A DNA stretch of 13,888 bases from CAZHYM01 sp964536785 (GCA_964536785.1 CAZHYM010000014.1:1-13888), one strand, 5' to 3'. Shown: positions 1 to 6,151, numbered from the stretch's first letter. The notes: generated by a model not told the origin, from the sequence alone. Translations and numbers: made by a program.

Positions 1-51
1 AACGGTTTTGTAAACCGTAGGTCGTCGGTTCAAGCCCGACAGTCGGCTCCA
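1..51 (+). tRNA. tRNA-Thr (UGU anticodon), 3' part only
   Basis: The window begins inside this tRNA, so the acceptor 5' strand and D-arm are missing. The anticodon stem ACGGT (2-6) pairs with ACCGT (14-18) around the 7-nt loop TTTGTAA. That places TGT at 9-11, which reads ACA (Thr). The T-arm is GTCGG (24-28) / CCGAC (36-40) with loop TTCAAGC. The acceptor 3' strand is 41-47, the discriminator is T48, and CCA is genome-encoded at 49-51. Confidence 0.95.
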
Positions 52-57
52 TATAAT

Positions 58-105
58 CAACCTACTCTTGGCCTGAAACGGTCAGGGGTTGTTTAATTTT
101 TGATG
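58..105 (+). terminator. Probable intrinsic terminator after tRNA-Thr
   Basis: CCTGA (72-76) pairs with TCAGG (82-86) across a 5-nt loop. Outside it, CAACC (58-62) can pair with GGTTG (87-91), leaving a 9-nt bulge on the 5' side. A T-rich tract (GTTTAATTTTT) follows. The short stem and imperfect U-tract make it moderate, but it sits where a tRNA transcript should end. Confidence 0.5.
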
Positions 106-111
106 AAGCTG

Positions 112-140
112 TTGACAGACGCACTTTAGTTTGATAAAGT
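112..140 (+). promoter_or_regulatory. Promoter of the TrpR-like gene with embedded operator-like inverted repeat
   Basis: A perfect -35 TTGACA (112-117), a 17-bp spacer and a -10 TAAAGT (135-140) are followed by 7 nt and then the ATG at 148. The expected start of transcription is therefore at or one base before the start codon. ACTTTA (123-128) and TAAAGT (135-140) form a perfect inverted repeat around GTTTGA, and the right half is the -10 itself. A repressor bound here would block RNA polymerase. A near-identical element lies at 2298-2326 on the other strand. Confidence 0.75.
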
Positions 141-147
141 AATATTT

Positions 148-441
148 ATGGATTGGAAGAGTGAAATAAATCAGAGGCTTGCTCAAGCCATTTTATCCCT
201 AAAAACCACTGATGAGGCTGAGCGTTTTTTGCGTGATTTGATGACTGAAAAAGAAATCCAAGAGTTTGCTAAACGACTAAGAGCAGCTGAGATGCTGATT
301 GATAAGCAATCTTATTTAAACATTGAATCTGAAACCGGCCTTAGCTCAACAACCATAGCTCGAGTGGCTAAATGGCTGAACGGTAAAGAAGGCGGATATC
401 GGACCATTATTTCTCGTCTCCATCATCGCAACTCTATCTAA
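148..441 (+). CDS. TrpR-like helix-turn-helix protein, YerC/YecD family
   Basis: This 97-residue DNA-binding protein belongs to the Trp-repressor superfamily (YerC/YecD branch), whose members are about 100 residues. Family signatures visible are the LKTTDEAERFLRDL helix (18-31), the TEKEI...RLRAAEML segment (33-50), and a helix-turn-helix at about 55-77. The recognition helix carries GLSSTTIARV, followed by WLNGKEGGY. The biological target of YerC proteins is not well established, so calling this a tryptophan repressor would be unjustified. There is no Shine-Dalgarno before ATG 148. The -10 box lies 7 nt upstream, so translation probably starts on a leaderless mRNA. The operator-like repeat over its own promoter suggests autoregulation (inference). 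The downstream ligase gene may be cotranscribed. Confidence 0.9.
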   Translation: MDWKSEINQRLAQAILSLKTTDEAERFLRDLMTEKEIQEFAKRLRAAEMLIDKQSYLNIESETGLSSTTIARVAKWLNGKEGGYRTIISRLHHRNSI

Positions 442-446
442 TTACT

Positions 447-506
447 GAGAGGGTTGCCTTAATAAAATAATCGTGGGATTAAGCTAACCCCCTCCGTAAT
501 TGGAGG
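447..506 (+). promoter_or_regulatory. Candidate RNA switch: alternative hairpins controlling the ligase ribosome binding site
   Basis: Stem A pairs 447-463 with 478-494. It comprises GAG/CTC, GGGTT/AACCC, one G-U and CTTAAT/ATTAAG, with two mismatches and a 14-nt loop. Stem B pairs CCTCC (491-495) with GGAGG (502-506) across a 6-nt loop. GGAGG is the Shine-Dalgarno of GTG 514. The two stems share bases 491-494 and so exclude one another: stem A frees the Shine-Dalgarno, stem B hides it. No T-tract follows stem A, so it does not look like a terminator. The structures are read from sequence; regulation is inferred. Confidence 0.5.
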
Positions 507-513
507 AATTTTA

Positions 514-1437
514 GTGCATCGCACTTTAAAAATGAGGAATGCTATGAATACTTCAGACATGAAGAGCTACTTTTTAGATGGTGTAAATTGTATAAAGAAA
601 TTTACTATTGGAGCAGAGATAGAAACACAATTCGTGGATTTCAAGGGTTGGCCAATTGAGACTGAAGTGTCACAATCAATGCTAGCTTGGCTGTCGGAGC
701 AAGGATGGAAAGTGGTTGGGAGAAAAAATAACCTGATAACTGAGCTGGAAGACGAAGCAGGAAATAAAATTTTTTATGAACTCGGAAGGCACAACATGGA
801 AATCTCGACCATTGCATCTGACAAAGAGTCTATCTTAGGCATAACTACCGCTTGTCTAGCTCATCTTTACAAAGCTGGAGAAGAGTTTGGGGCCTTTCCA
901 CACAGAAATCCATTGCTTAATGCTGATGAAGATCTGTTGGTTATCCCCGATGAGAGAGACGCGGTGTGGCTTAAACTTGACGGTAGAAACGCGTTAGCCC
1001 CACTAGCTAAGACTTCGTCAGTGCAGTTTACATTCTCAGTTTCTCCCGACAACGCGATAAGAGTCTTGAACAATTTCGGCAAAAATATCGATTTATTTTT
1101 GGCCGATTATCCCCAGGATGCGGTGTGGAAACGCTATGTAAAGGAATCGTCTGCTGGCTATCGAGCCAACAGATACGGTGGTCCTTTGTACTTTAATTCA
1201 ATTGACGACTACTGTGAAAAATTATGTGAAAATCAGGTAGTAAAGGGAGAAAAATTAGTCCCCTATGCTCTAGTTGAGCAATTAGACCCCTCGCTCTACA
1301 TTAGGAGCATCTGGTGGCATTTTCGACTCAAGCGTTATGGTAGCACTTTGTGCATAGAAGTGCGCCCAATGGCTAGACGAGCCGATGAGAAAATTGCAGA
1401 TCAATTAGATCTAGTTCTTAGTGTAATGGCCTTGTAG
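514..1437 (+). CDS. GCS2-family carboxylate-amine ligase (glutamate-cysteine ligase-like)
   Basis: The protein belongs to the GCS2 family (YbdK/glutamate-cysteine ligase type 2), which joins a carboxylate, typically the gamma-carboxyl of glutamate, to an amine using ATP. Signatures counted from GTG 514 are GAEIET (33-38) near the N-terminus, ELGRHNMEIS in the first third, SSVQFTFSVS in the middle, and WWHFRLKRYG...IEVRPMARR near the C-terminus. The true substrate cannot be told from sequence. At 307 residues it is shorter than typical YbdK proteins (about 370) and stops soon after the last motif. GTG 514 has a strong GGAGG 7 nt upstream. ATG 544, with GAGG 6 nt upstream, is an alternative start. 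It probably shares a transcript with the TrpR-like gene and ends at a long hairpin terminator. Confidence 0.8.
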   Translation: MHRTLKMRNAMNTSDMKSYFLDGVNCIKKFTIGAEIETQFVDFKGWPIETEVSQSMLAWLSEQGWKVVGRKNNLITELEDEAGNKIFYELGRHNMEISTIASDKESILGITTACLAHLYKAGEEFGAFPHRNPLLNADEDLLVIPDERDAVWLKLDGRNALAPLAKTSSVQFTFSVSPDNAIRVLNNFGKNIDLFLADYPQDAVWKRYVKESSAGYRANRYGGPLYFNSIDDYCEKLCENQVVKGEKLVPYALVEQLDPSLYIRSIWWHFRLKRYGSTLCIEVRPMARRADEKIADQLDLVLSVMAL

Positions 1438-1441
1438 CCTC

Positions 1442-1479
1442 AAGCCTTGTTTGATCTTAATGATCAGACGAGGCTTTTT
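1442..1479 (+). terminator. Intrinsic terminator of the ligase gene, overlapping the convergent gene's 3' end
   Basis: A 15-bp stem pairs 1442-1456 with 1462-1476, unbroken apart from two G-U pairs, around the 5-nt loop TTAAT. The run of T ends at 1479. The 3' arm encodes the last codons of the convergent amidohydrolase gene and the loop holds its stop codon. The opposite strand lacks a matching U-tract, so efficient termination is expected for the + strand only. Confidence 0.85.
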
Positions 1480-2290
1480 CAATTTCACCTAGTAGAAATG
1501 CTTCTTCATTAACCTTTCTAGTACTTTGTGCGAATAAAATTACACAATCGCGAGGCGCTCGAACTTCAGTCTGACCATCATAGCCAATTAGTTGGCCGCT
1601 TTTTAGAGCTTCAAAATTCAAGAATGGCTCGGCTAAAACAAATTTATCAGTTTTAGAATAATACTTATCAAACATGCTTATCCGAGTTTGGGAAATTGGG
1701 TGCAGATCATTATATAAATGATTCCGAGCCTTAAGAAAGGCCATGATTGTCTCTTTGGCAACCACTGTAGATTGTGAGTCGTTAGTGTAGCCTGCTTCGA
1801 GACAAATGCCAATTTTGCCCTGTTTGTTCATGTAGTAATCTGTGCCACCTGGCTCAACATTGTCAAAACCATTTACAACTAGTCCAGTCGGTAGATATTT
1901 TACAATTTCAAATGAATTAGGTTCGCATATCAGAAAAGATCTACTGCCTGGTATGGAGCTAGCGTGAATATCAAGTAGAACTTGAGCCTTATCAAGATAC
2001 TTTTTAAGGTATTTCGAACGATTATACTCGTAGCTTGATTTACTCTTGCCGTCTAATTCATTATCATCTAGAAACATCCTATTTAAATTTGCTTCAGTAA
2101 ATCGTTTGCCTTGCTTGATTGCACGAGGATTCCCTAATGCAAAGTATACTAAACCTCTTTTGATAGTTAGATTGCTTAGAAGACTTTTAAAAGCTTCAAT
2201 ACCGCATGTTTCGTCACCATGAACCCCAGCAATAATTATGCTTACAGGACCGGTCTCTTTGCCGGAAATCTTTATTACGTCATCTGACAT
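1457..2290 (-). CDS. AstE/AspA-family zinc amidohydrolase (succinylglutamate desuccinylase/aspartoacylase-like)
   Basis: A 277-residue metallo-hydrolase of the M14-like AstE/AspA family, which cleaves an amide to release an acyl or amino group. Zinc ligands are visible as H24 and E27 in GVHGDETCG and H109 in LLDIHAS. N70-R71 (NLNR) is the expected substrate-carboxylate binder. E165 in GICLEAGY fits the catalytic glutamate. No signal peptide is seen, so it is probably cytoplasmic. ATG 2290 is preferred over GTG 2299 because the GTG lies inside the -10 box. With ATG 2290 the spacing to the promoter equals that of the TrpR-like gene. There is no Shine-Dalgarno. The shared operator-like repeat and the convergent ligase gene suggest a linked pathway, for example making and breaking gamma-glutamyl or N-acyl amino acid bonds (inference). 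Confidence 0.85.
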   Translation of the reverse strand: MSDDVIKISGKETGPVSIIIAGVHGDETCGIEAFKSLLSNLTIKRGLVYFALGNPRAIKQGKRFTEANLNRMFLDDNELDGKSKSSYEYNRSKYLKKYLDKAQVLLDIHASSIPGSRSFLICEPNSFEIVKYLPTGLVVNGFDNVEPGGTDYYMNKQGKIGICLEAGYTNDSQSTVVAKETIMAFLKARNHLYNDLHPISQTRISMFDKYYSKTDKFVLAEPFLNFEALKSGQLIGYDGQTEVRAPRDCVILFAQSTRKVNEEAFLLGEIEKASSDH

Positions 2291-2297
2291 AAAAGTC

Positions 2298-2326
2298 ACT
2301 TTAACAAACTAAAGTAAATCAGTCAA
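2298..2326 (-). promoter_or_regulatory. Promoter of the amidohydrolase gene with the same operator-like inverted repeat
   Basis: Read on the - strand, the -35 TTGACT (2326-2321), a 17-bp spacer and the -10 TAAAGT (2303-2298) are followed by 7 nt to ATG 2290. ACTTTA (2315-2310), GTTTGT, TAAAGT (2303-2298) repeats the inverted repeat found at 123-140, differing only in the last spacer base. The arrangement relative to -35, -10 and ATG is identical in both promoters. Confidence 0.75.
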
Positions 2327-2354
2327 GTTTAAGCTAGATCAATTCGCCTAAGGG

Positions 2355-2383
2355 TTTAATTTTAAAAAATTATGTGGTAGAAT
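2355..2383 (+). promoter_or_regulatory. Probable promoter of tRNA-Tyr
   Basis: An extended -10 (TGG then TAGAAT at 2378-2383) lies about 20 nt before the tRNA 5' end. A weak -35 candidate, TTTAAT (2355-2360), is spaced 17 bp from it. Confidence 0.5.
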
Positions 2384-2402
2384 ATTGTAGCTATCAACTT
2401 TT

Positions 2403-2488
2403 GCTGGGATAGTGAAGCGGTCAAACACGACAGACTGTAAATCTGTTGGCATATGCCTTCGAAGGTTCGAATCCTTCTCCCAGCACCA
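2403..2488 (+). tRNA. tRNA-Tyr (GUA anticodon)
   Basis: This is a complete class II tRNA. The acceptor GCTGGGA (2403-2409) pairs with TCCCAGC (2478-2484), and the discriminator is A2485. CCA is encoded at 2486-2488. The anticodon stem ACAGA/TCTGT encloses CTGTAAA, giving GTA at 2437-2439 (Tyr). The long variable arm contains the hairpin GGCATATGCC (2448-2457), as expected for bacterial tRNA-Tyr. The T-arm is GAAGG (2461-2465) / CCTTC (2473-2477) with loop TTCGAAT. Confidence 0.97.
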
Positions 2489-2490
2489 TA

Positions 2491-2521
2491 AAATATCCTC
2501 ATTCGCTGAGGCTATTTTTTT
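2491..2521. terminator. Bidirectional terminator between tRNA-Tyr and the TPR gene
   Basis: CCTCA (2497-2501) pairs with TGAGG (2507-2511) across TTCGC. Flanking A/T pairing (2491-2495 with 2513-2517) extends it past one mismatch. A run of T (2515-2521) serves the + strand tRNA. On the - strand the hairpin is followed by ATATTTTA, so it can also end the TPR-gene transcript, whose stop codon overlaps the T-run. Confidence 0.8.
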
Positions 2522-3158
2522 ACATAACTACTTTTCTTGGTTGATCTAATCCCTTGGGCTTAACTTGCTTGGTGATCATATTATCAGCTTTTTCATAAAG
2601 TATCCTAGCCAGCTCTCTTTGGCCGGCTTGTTCATAAGCTACAGCTAACATTTTCAGTGTTTGAGGATTTTCTTCGATTCCAACGGCTTTTTCCAGGGCT
2701 GATATCATTTTTTCTTTATTGCCTAATTTTTCTTGAACTTTTGCGTAAGCTATATGCCTCACCGCTAAATCATTCTCTAGCTCAATCGCCTGCTCAAAAG
2801 CAATAGCGGATTTGCCATACTCACCAATGTTATAATAAATAAGCCCTACATTGTGGAGATTACTTGGGTTTGACTCTAAGCTCTGAGCTATCTCAAAGCA
2901 CTCAATCGCTTCTTTAGATTGGCCCTGTCGAGCGTAGAGTATGCCTAGCCGATTGTATGCCACGGCATTTTTTTCATCGTTTTGAAGGATGGTTAATAGT
3001 GCCTTTTCGGCCTTTAAATATTTCTTCTCCTTTATAGAATCATGGGCCGTCTGCCAGTATTGTTCAAATTCACTTGCGTTTGGGTCGCTAAGTACTTCTG
3101 ATTCTTTGTAATGAATCAACCATACTCCAAGAGCTAGAATAAAAATTAAAGCTATCAT
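2520..3158 (-). CDS. Membrane-anchored tetratricopeptide repeat (TPR) protein
   Basis: A 212-residue protein with one N-terminal hydrophobic segment (residues 1-17) that should anchor it in the membrane. About five TPR units follow (roughly residues 29-195). Each shows the W/Y-L/I/G-Y/A-A/F-P-like pattern, for example VAYNRLGILYARQGQSKEAI and NLHNVGLIYYNIGEYGKSAI. The tail is basic. TPR domains bind partner proteins; no specific partner can be named. It is the last gene of the 6958-2520 gene string, 10 nt after the delta'-like gene. It has no Shine-Dalgarno, but an extended -10 (TGATATAAT) overlaps the end of the upstream gene and would give a leader of only a few bases, so it may also be transcribed on its own. 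Confidence 0.85.
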   Translation of the reverse strand: MIALIFILALGVWLIHYKESEVLSDPNASEFEQYWQTAHDSIKEKKYLKAEKALLTILQNDEKNAVAYNRLGILYARQGQSKEAIECFEIAQSLESNPSNLHNVGLIYYNIGEYGKSAIAFEQAIELENDLAVRHIAYAKVQEKLGNKEKMISALEKAVGIEENPQTLKMLAVAYEQAGQRELARILYEKADNMITKQVKPKGLDQPRKVVM

Positions 3159-3167
3159 TAGATAATA

Positions 3168-3176
3168 ATTATATCA
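3168..3176 (-). promoter_or_regulatory. Extended -10 promoter candidate for the TPR gene
   Basis: On the - strand TGATATAAT (TG-N-TATAAT) lies 9 nt before ATG 3158 and overlaps the last codons of the delta'-like gene. The -35 region is poor, which is tolerable for an extended -10. The predicted leader is about 3 nt. Confidence 0.45.
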
Positions 3177-3987
3177 CAGCCAGAGTTAAAGTAAGCTGAA
3201 CCGATGAATTCATAGCCAATGCATCACGTACATTTGACCATTTTTCTAACTGTTCAAGTGATTGATTTGTTGGTTTTCTTTTAAGTAGAGTTTTGTAAAT
3301 TTTTATAATAACTTCAGCCAGCGAATCGGCCAACTGGCGGTCTTTGCCAATCTGCTTGATCAATTTGATTCGATCATAGAGATTTTTTGACGATATAATT
3401 TGCTTTGCTAGCGTCGCAGTCATTGCTCTTGACTCAAAATAATCTTTCTCTCCAATCATTTTTTGCCATATCTCAACGTTATCTTGTGCAATAAACTCCA
3501 TCTGTGAAATTTGATCTTTCGAAAATTTACTCAGCTTCTGCGCTAACGAGTTTTTTATTGACTCTCGGCTAATTTTTGGCAATTTTATAACTTTAGAACG
3601 AGATATGACCGTTGGCAATAGCCGCCGATAATTATTAGACATTAAAAAGAAGTAGTTCCTAGAGTTTGGTTCCTCAAAAAGTTTCAGTAAAGAATTCTGA
3701 GTAGCTTTATTCATCGTATCGGCGTGATGAATAATAAAATATCTATTTTTAGCGTGAGTATTTATCGAAGAATTAATAATTGCACGAGCCTGTTCAATCT
3801 TTATTGAGTTAGATTCATCGGGAGCTATTTCAAACACCTCAGCCTTTAGAACATTTTTTATATATTCTGCCGCTAGATTTAGCACTCCATAATCAATTGA
3901 GCAGAAAATAACAGTTTGGGCGTTAGTACTTAGTAAATCATCTATTAGGGTGCTAGATTCACCAAGCAAATGACTTATTTTGTCCAT
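3169..3987 (-). CDS. holB: DNA polymerase III delta'-like clamp-loader subunit
   Basis: A 272-residue protein of the DnaX/HolB clamp-loader family, which helps load the beta clamp on DNA. The best evidence is the block around residues 85-131: IIHHADTMNKATQNSLLKLF then EEP, followed by PTVISRS with the SR of the sensor/arginine-finger motif. The expected P-loop (about residues 26-38) is degenerate, with no GxxGxGK, as also seen in catalytically silent delta' subunits. It has a single cysteine, so the zinc module found in many delta' and DnaX proteins is missing. The C-terminal third is helical and weakly conserved. Its start overlaps the end of the pseudouridine synthase gene by 13 bases, with GAGG about 10 nt upstream, indicating translational coupling. 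Delta' is preferred over tau/gamma because of the dead P-loop. Confidence 0.8.
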   Translation of the reverse strand: MDKISHLLGESSTLIDDLLSTNAQTVIFCSIDYGVLNLAAEYIKNVLKAEVFEIAPDESNSIKIEQARAIINSSINTHAKNRYFIIHHADTMNKATQNSLLKLFEEPNSRNYFFLMSNNYRRLLPTVISRSKVIKLPKISRESIKNSLAQKLSKFSKDQISQMEFIAQDNVEIWQKMIGEKDYFESRAMTATLAKQIISSKNLYDRIKLIKQIGKDRQLADSLAEVIIKIYKTLLKRKPTNQSLEQLEKWSNVRDALAMNSSVQLTLTLAVI

Positions 3988-5114
3988 TTGAAGAAGACCT
4001 CAGGAAGTTCAGCCTGAACTATCACTTTCTGACCAGATAGATTAGTAAATCTTATCTCACTAGCATGGAGCATCAGTCTGTCGGCTTTTGGTCCTGCATA
4101 CAAGCGATCGCCAAGAATTGGACTGTTTAAGTAAGCTAGATGAACTCTTAGCTGATGTGTTCTGCCAGTCGACGGCATTAACTTTACGAGATTATAGAGC
4201 TTATTGGATTCAATGACTTTGTAATGAGTTTTGGATTTTCGGCCATTTGGATCCACCTGAAATCGACTTGGGTGTTTAATCGATCGAGCTATCGGTAGAT
4301 CAACAATCGCTTCAGGAATTTTAATTTTGCCTCTAGTGACTGCATAATAGGTTTTACCAATTGTACGGGCTTTAAATTGTTTCTTTAAATTCTCTACAGC
4401 AATCTCGTTTTTACCACAAAGCAGTACTCCGCTAGTATCTCTATCAAGTCGATGAGCAATGCCGAAGCGAAGATCGCTACTCTCTGACTTCACGCGTTGC
4501 TTCACAAAATCTGAGATGGTGAATTCAAAGTCCTTGCCTTCAATTGCATGAGTGAGTATTCCGCTAGGCTTATTAACGGCCATTATTTCGCTGTCTTCAT
4601 ACAGTATTTCAATTTCTACAGGTACTTTCACCACATCTGTTTGATAATCCAATTCTATGTCTACACTATTTGATACAAGAACTCCAGGTAGTTTGACAAC
4701 TTCTCCATTTACCTTAACACGGCCTTCTTTGATTAGATTTTGAACTCTAGAACGAGTTAGCCCAGGGTTTCGGTCTGACACTTGCTGGTCCAAACGCTTC
4801 TTAAGTGGTTTTTTATGAATTAGATAACAAGTCTTTTGTTCAAATGGATAGCCAAAGCCTTCTTTTACTTTTGGATTTTTAATTATTTCGGCTTGATTTT
4901 CCCAAGTTAATTTATCAATGACCTTACTCGGATCGTCCTCGGCTAAATCATCAAATATAATCGCCCAGCTTTTTTTAGCGAAATCAAATTCATATAATTT
5001 AAAGCCTTTTGGGTGAGAGACTTTTAAATTATTTATCGAATCTGAAACCTTGTCATCGGTAACTTCAAAATCTAACAAGATCTGCTTGATATCAGAATTT
5101 TTTAATCTTACCAT
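3975..5114 (-). CDS. RluA-family 23S rRNA pseudouridine synthase with N-terminal extension
   Basis: This enzyme converts specific uridines of rRNA to pseudouridine. Residues about 103-160 form an S4-type RNA-binding domain (LTRSRVQNLIKEGRVKVNG). The catalytic domain follows, with NKPSGILTH (181-189), HRLDRDTSG (221-229, catalytic Asp224), SKTHYKV and the GRTHQLRVH motif near the C-terminus. RluD-type enzymes usually begin close to the S4 domain. Here about 100 residues precede it and resemble no domain I recognise. The exact uridine target cannot be assigned. The start overlaps the trpS stop in TAATG and has GAGG 6 nt upstream, so it is translationally coupled to trpS. Confidence 0.88.
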   Translation of the reverse strand: MVRLKNSDIKQILLDFEVTDDKVSDSINNLKVSHPKGFKLYEFDFAKKSWAIIFDDLAEDDPSKVIDKLTWENQAEIIKNPKVKEGFGYPFEQKTCYLIHKKPLKKRLDQQVSDRNPGLTRSRVQNLIKEGRVKVNGEVVKLPGVLVSNSVDIELDYQTDVVKVPVEIEILYEDSEIMAVNKPSGILTHAIEGKDFEFTISDFVKQRVKSESSDLRFGIAHRLDRDTSGVLLCGKNEIAVENLKKQFKARTIGKTYYAVTRGKIKIPEAIVDLPIARSIKHPSRFQVDPNGRKSKTHYKVIESNKLYNLVKLMPSTGRTHQLRVHLAYLNSPILGDRLYAGPKADRLMLHASEIRFTNLSGQKVIVQAELPEVFFKWTK

Positions 5115-6136
5115 TATTTCCTCAAGCCGATGGCTTTTTGAACTCGATAAAGTGTTTCGTTTGCGACTGGTCGCATTAGCTCTTCTGATATCTCAAGCTT
5201 GGCAATTAACTCATTTTCATCCACTGACGCTAGCCTAGATTGAAAATCAATCAAAAAGCTTCTGACCGCTTCTGCGACAGCTACTTTAAATTCACCATAC
5301 TTTGTTTTGCCAGTCCAGATAGACTTAATGGTTTCCAAGTCTTGGTTTGACAACATCGATAATATAGTCATGAGGTTTGTAATACCTGGTTGAGCGGCCC
5401 AATCATAGTTAATTATCCCAATATCGTCAGTGGTGGCTGACATTATCTTTTTATAAGCAACTTCTGGGTTGTCGATTAACAAAATTTTTGATTTTTCTTC
5501 AGTTGAGCTTTTGCTCATTTTCTTGGTAGGTTCAGTTAAGCTCCTAACACGAAGTCCGGCTCCCCGGTTCATGAACTCGGATTGCTTTTCTGTAGATTCG
5601 GGCACTGTGAACATTTTGCCAAATTTATTATTCATCCTCTCGGCTATGTCTCGAGTGATTTCCAAATGTTGGAACTGATCTTCTCCAACAGGCACCCATT
5701 TAGCGTTATATAGAAGAATATCAGCTGCCATTAGGACTGGATAATTAAATAGCCCTACCGAAACCGATTCACTTCCACTTGATTTCTCTTTGAACTGTGT
5801 CATTCGACTCATCTCACCAAAACCAGTAAAGCAATCCAGTATCCAGGTTAGTTCTGAATGCGCTGAGATAAAACTCTGTCGATAAAGAAAAGTATTAGGG
5901 TCGTTTAAGTCCAACCCAGAAGCTACATAGTACTTTAAATTATTTATGCTACGTTCATACAAACCCTCGTGGTTGATAGCCGTCGTAAAGCTATGTAAAT
6001 CAGGAACAAACATATTAATTTGGTATTTGCCCGCATAATGTTTCTGCATATCTACCATCGGTAAAATACCGCCAAGGTAATTAGCTAAAGTCAACTCTTC
6101 ATTGGCACGAAGTCCTGTCAGTATCACTTCTTTCAT
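5114..6136 (-). CDS. trpS: Tryptophanyl-tRNA synthetase
   Basis: A class I synthetase that charges tRNA-Trp, of normal length (340 residues). Strong family matches are GEMSRMTQFKEKS (107-119), YPVLMAADILLY (132-143), PVGEDQFQHLEITRDIA (149-165) and KMSKS (206-210). The HIGH-equivalent site is unusual: residues 16-19 read TLAN where bacterial enzymes usually have TIGN, and the preceding PSG is ANE. There is no Shine-Dalgarno. A TGATATAAT extended -10 ends 6 nt before the ATG, in the 12-nt gap after the hydrolase gene, so a leaderless mRNA is likely in addition to readthrough from upstream. Confidence 0.96.
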   Translation of the reverse strand: MKEVILTGLRANEELTLANYLGGILPMVDMQKHYAGKYQINMFVPDLHSFTTAINHEGLYERSINNLKYYVASGLDLNDPNTFLYRQSFISAHSELTWILDCFTGFGEMSRMTQFKEKSSGSESVSVGLFNYPVLMAADILLYNAKWVPVGEDQFQHLEITRDIAERMNNKFGKMFTVPESTEKQSEFMNRGAGLRVRSLTEPTKKMSKSSTEEKSKILLIDNPEVAYKKIMSATTDDIGIINYDWAAQPGITNLMTILSMLSNQDLETIKSIWTGKTKYGEFKVAVAEAVRSFLIDFQSRLASVDENELIAKLEISEELMRPVANETLYRVQKAIGLRK

Positions 6137-6142
6137 AGTTAT

Positions 6143-6151
6143 ATTATATCA
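6143..6151 (-). promoter_or_regulatory. Extended -10 promoter of trpS, leaderless
   Basis: On the - strand TGATATAAT ends at 6143. Six bases later comes ATG (6136), so the usual initiation distance puts the first transcribed base on the A of the start codon. The TGA of this element is also the stop codon of the upstream hydrolase gene. The -35 is weak. Confidence 0.6.

Noticed and set aside
447..494. Long stem-loop after the TrpR-like gene read as an intrinsic terminator
   Set aside because: No T-tract follows, and its 3' arm is complementary to the next gene's Shine-Dalgarno, so a leader switch fits better.
867..1082. Open frame of 71 codons antisense to the ligase gene
   Set aside because: It lies wholly inside a clearly conserved GCS2 coding region on the other strand and has no recognisable protein features.
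2291..2299. GTG 2299 as start of the amidohydrolase
   Set aside because: It lies inside the TAAAGT -10 box. ATG 2290 has the same promoter-to-start spacing as the sister promoter at 112-148.
6149..6151. Possible recoded UGA (code 25 as in some CPR phyla)
   Set aside because: The hydrolase ends at this TGA just after its last family motif, and no gene in the window reads through a TGA, so the standard code holds.
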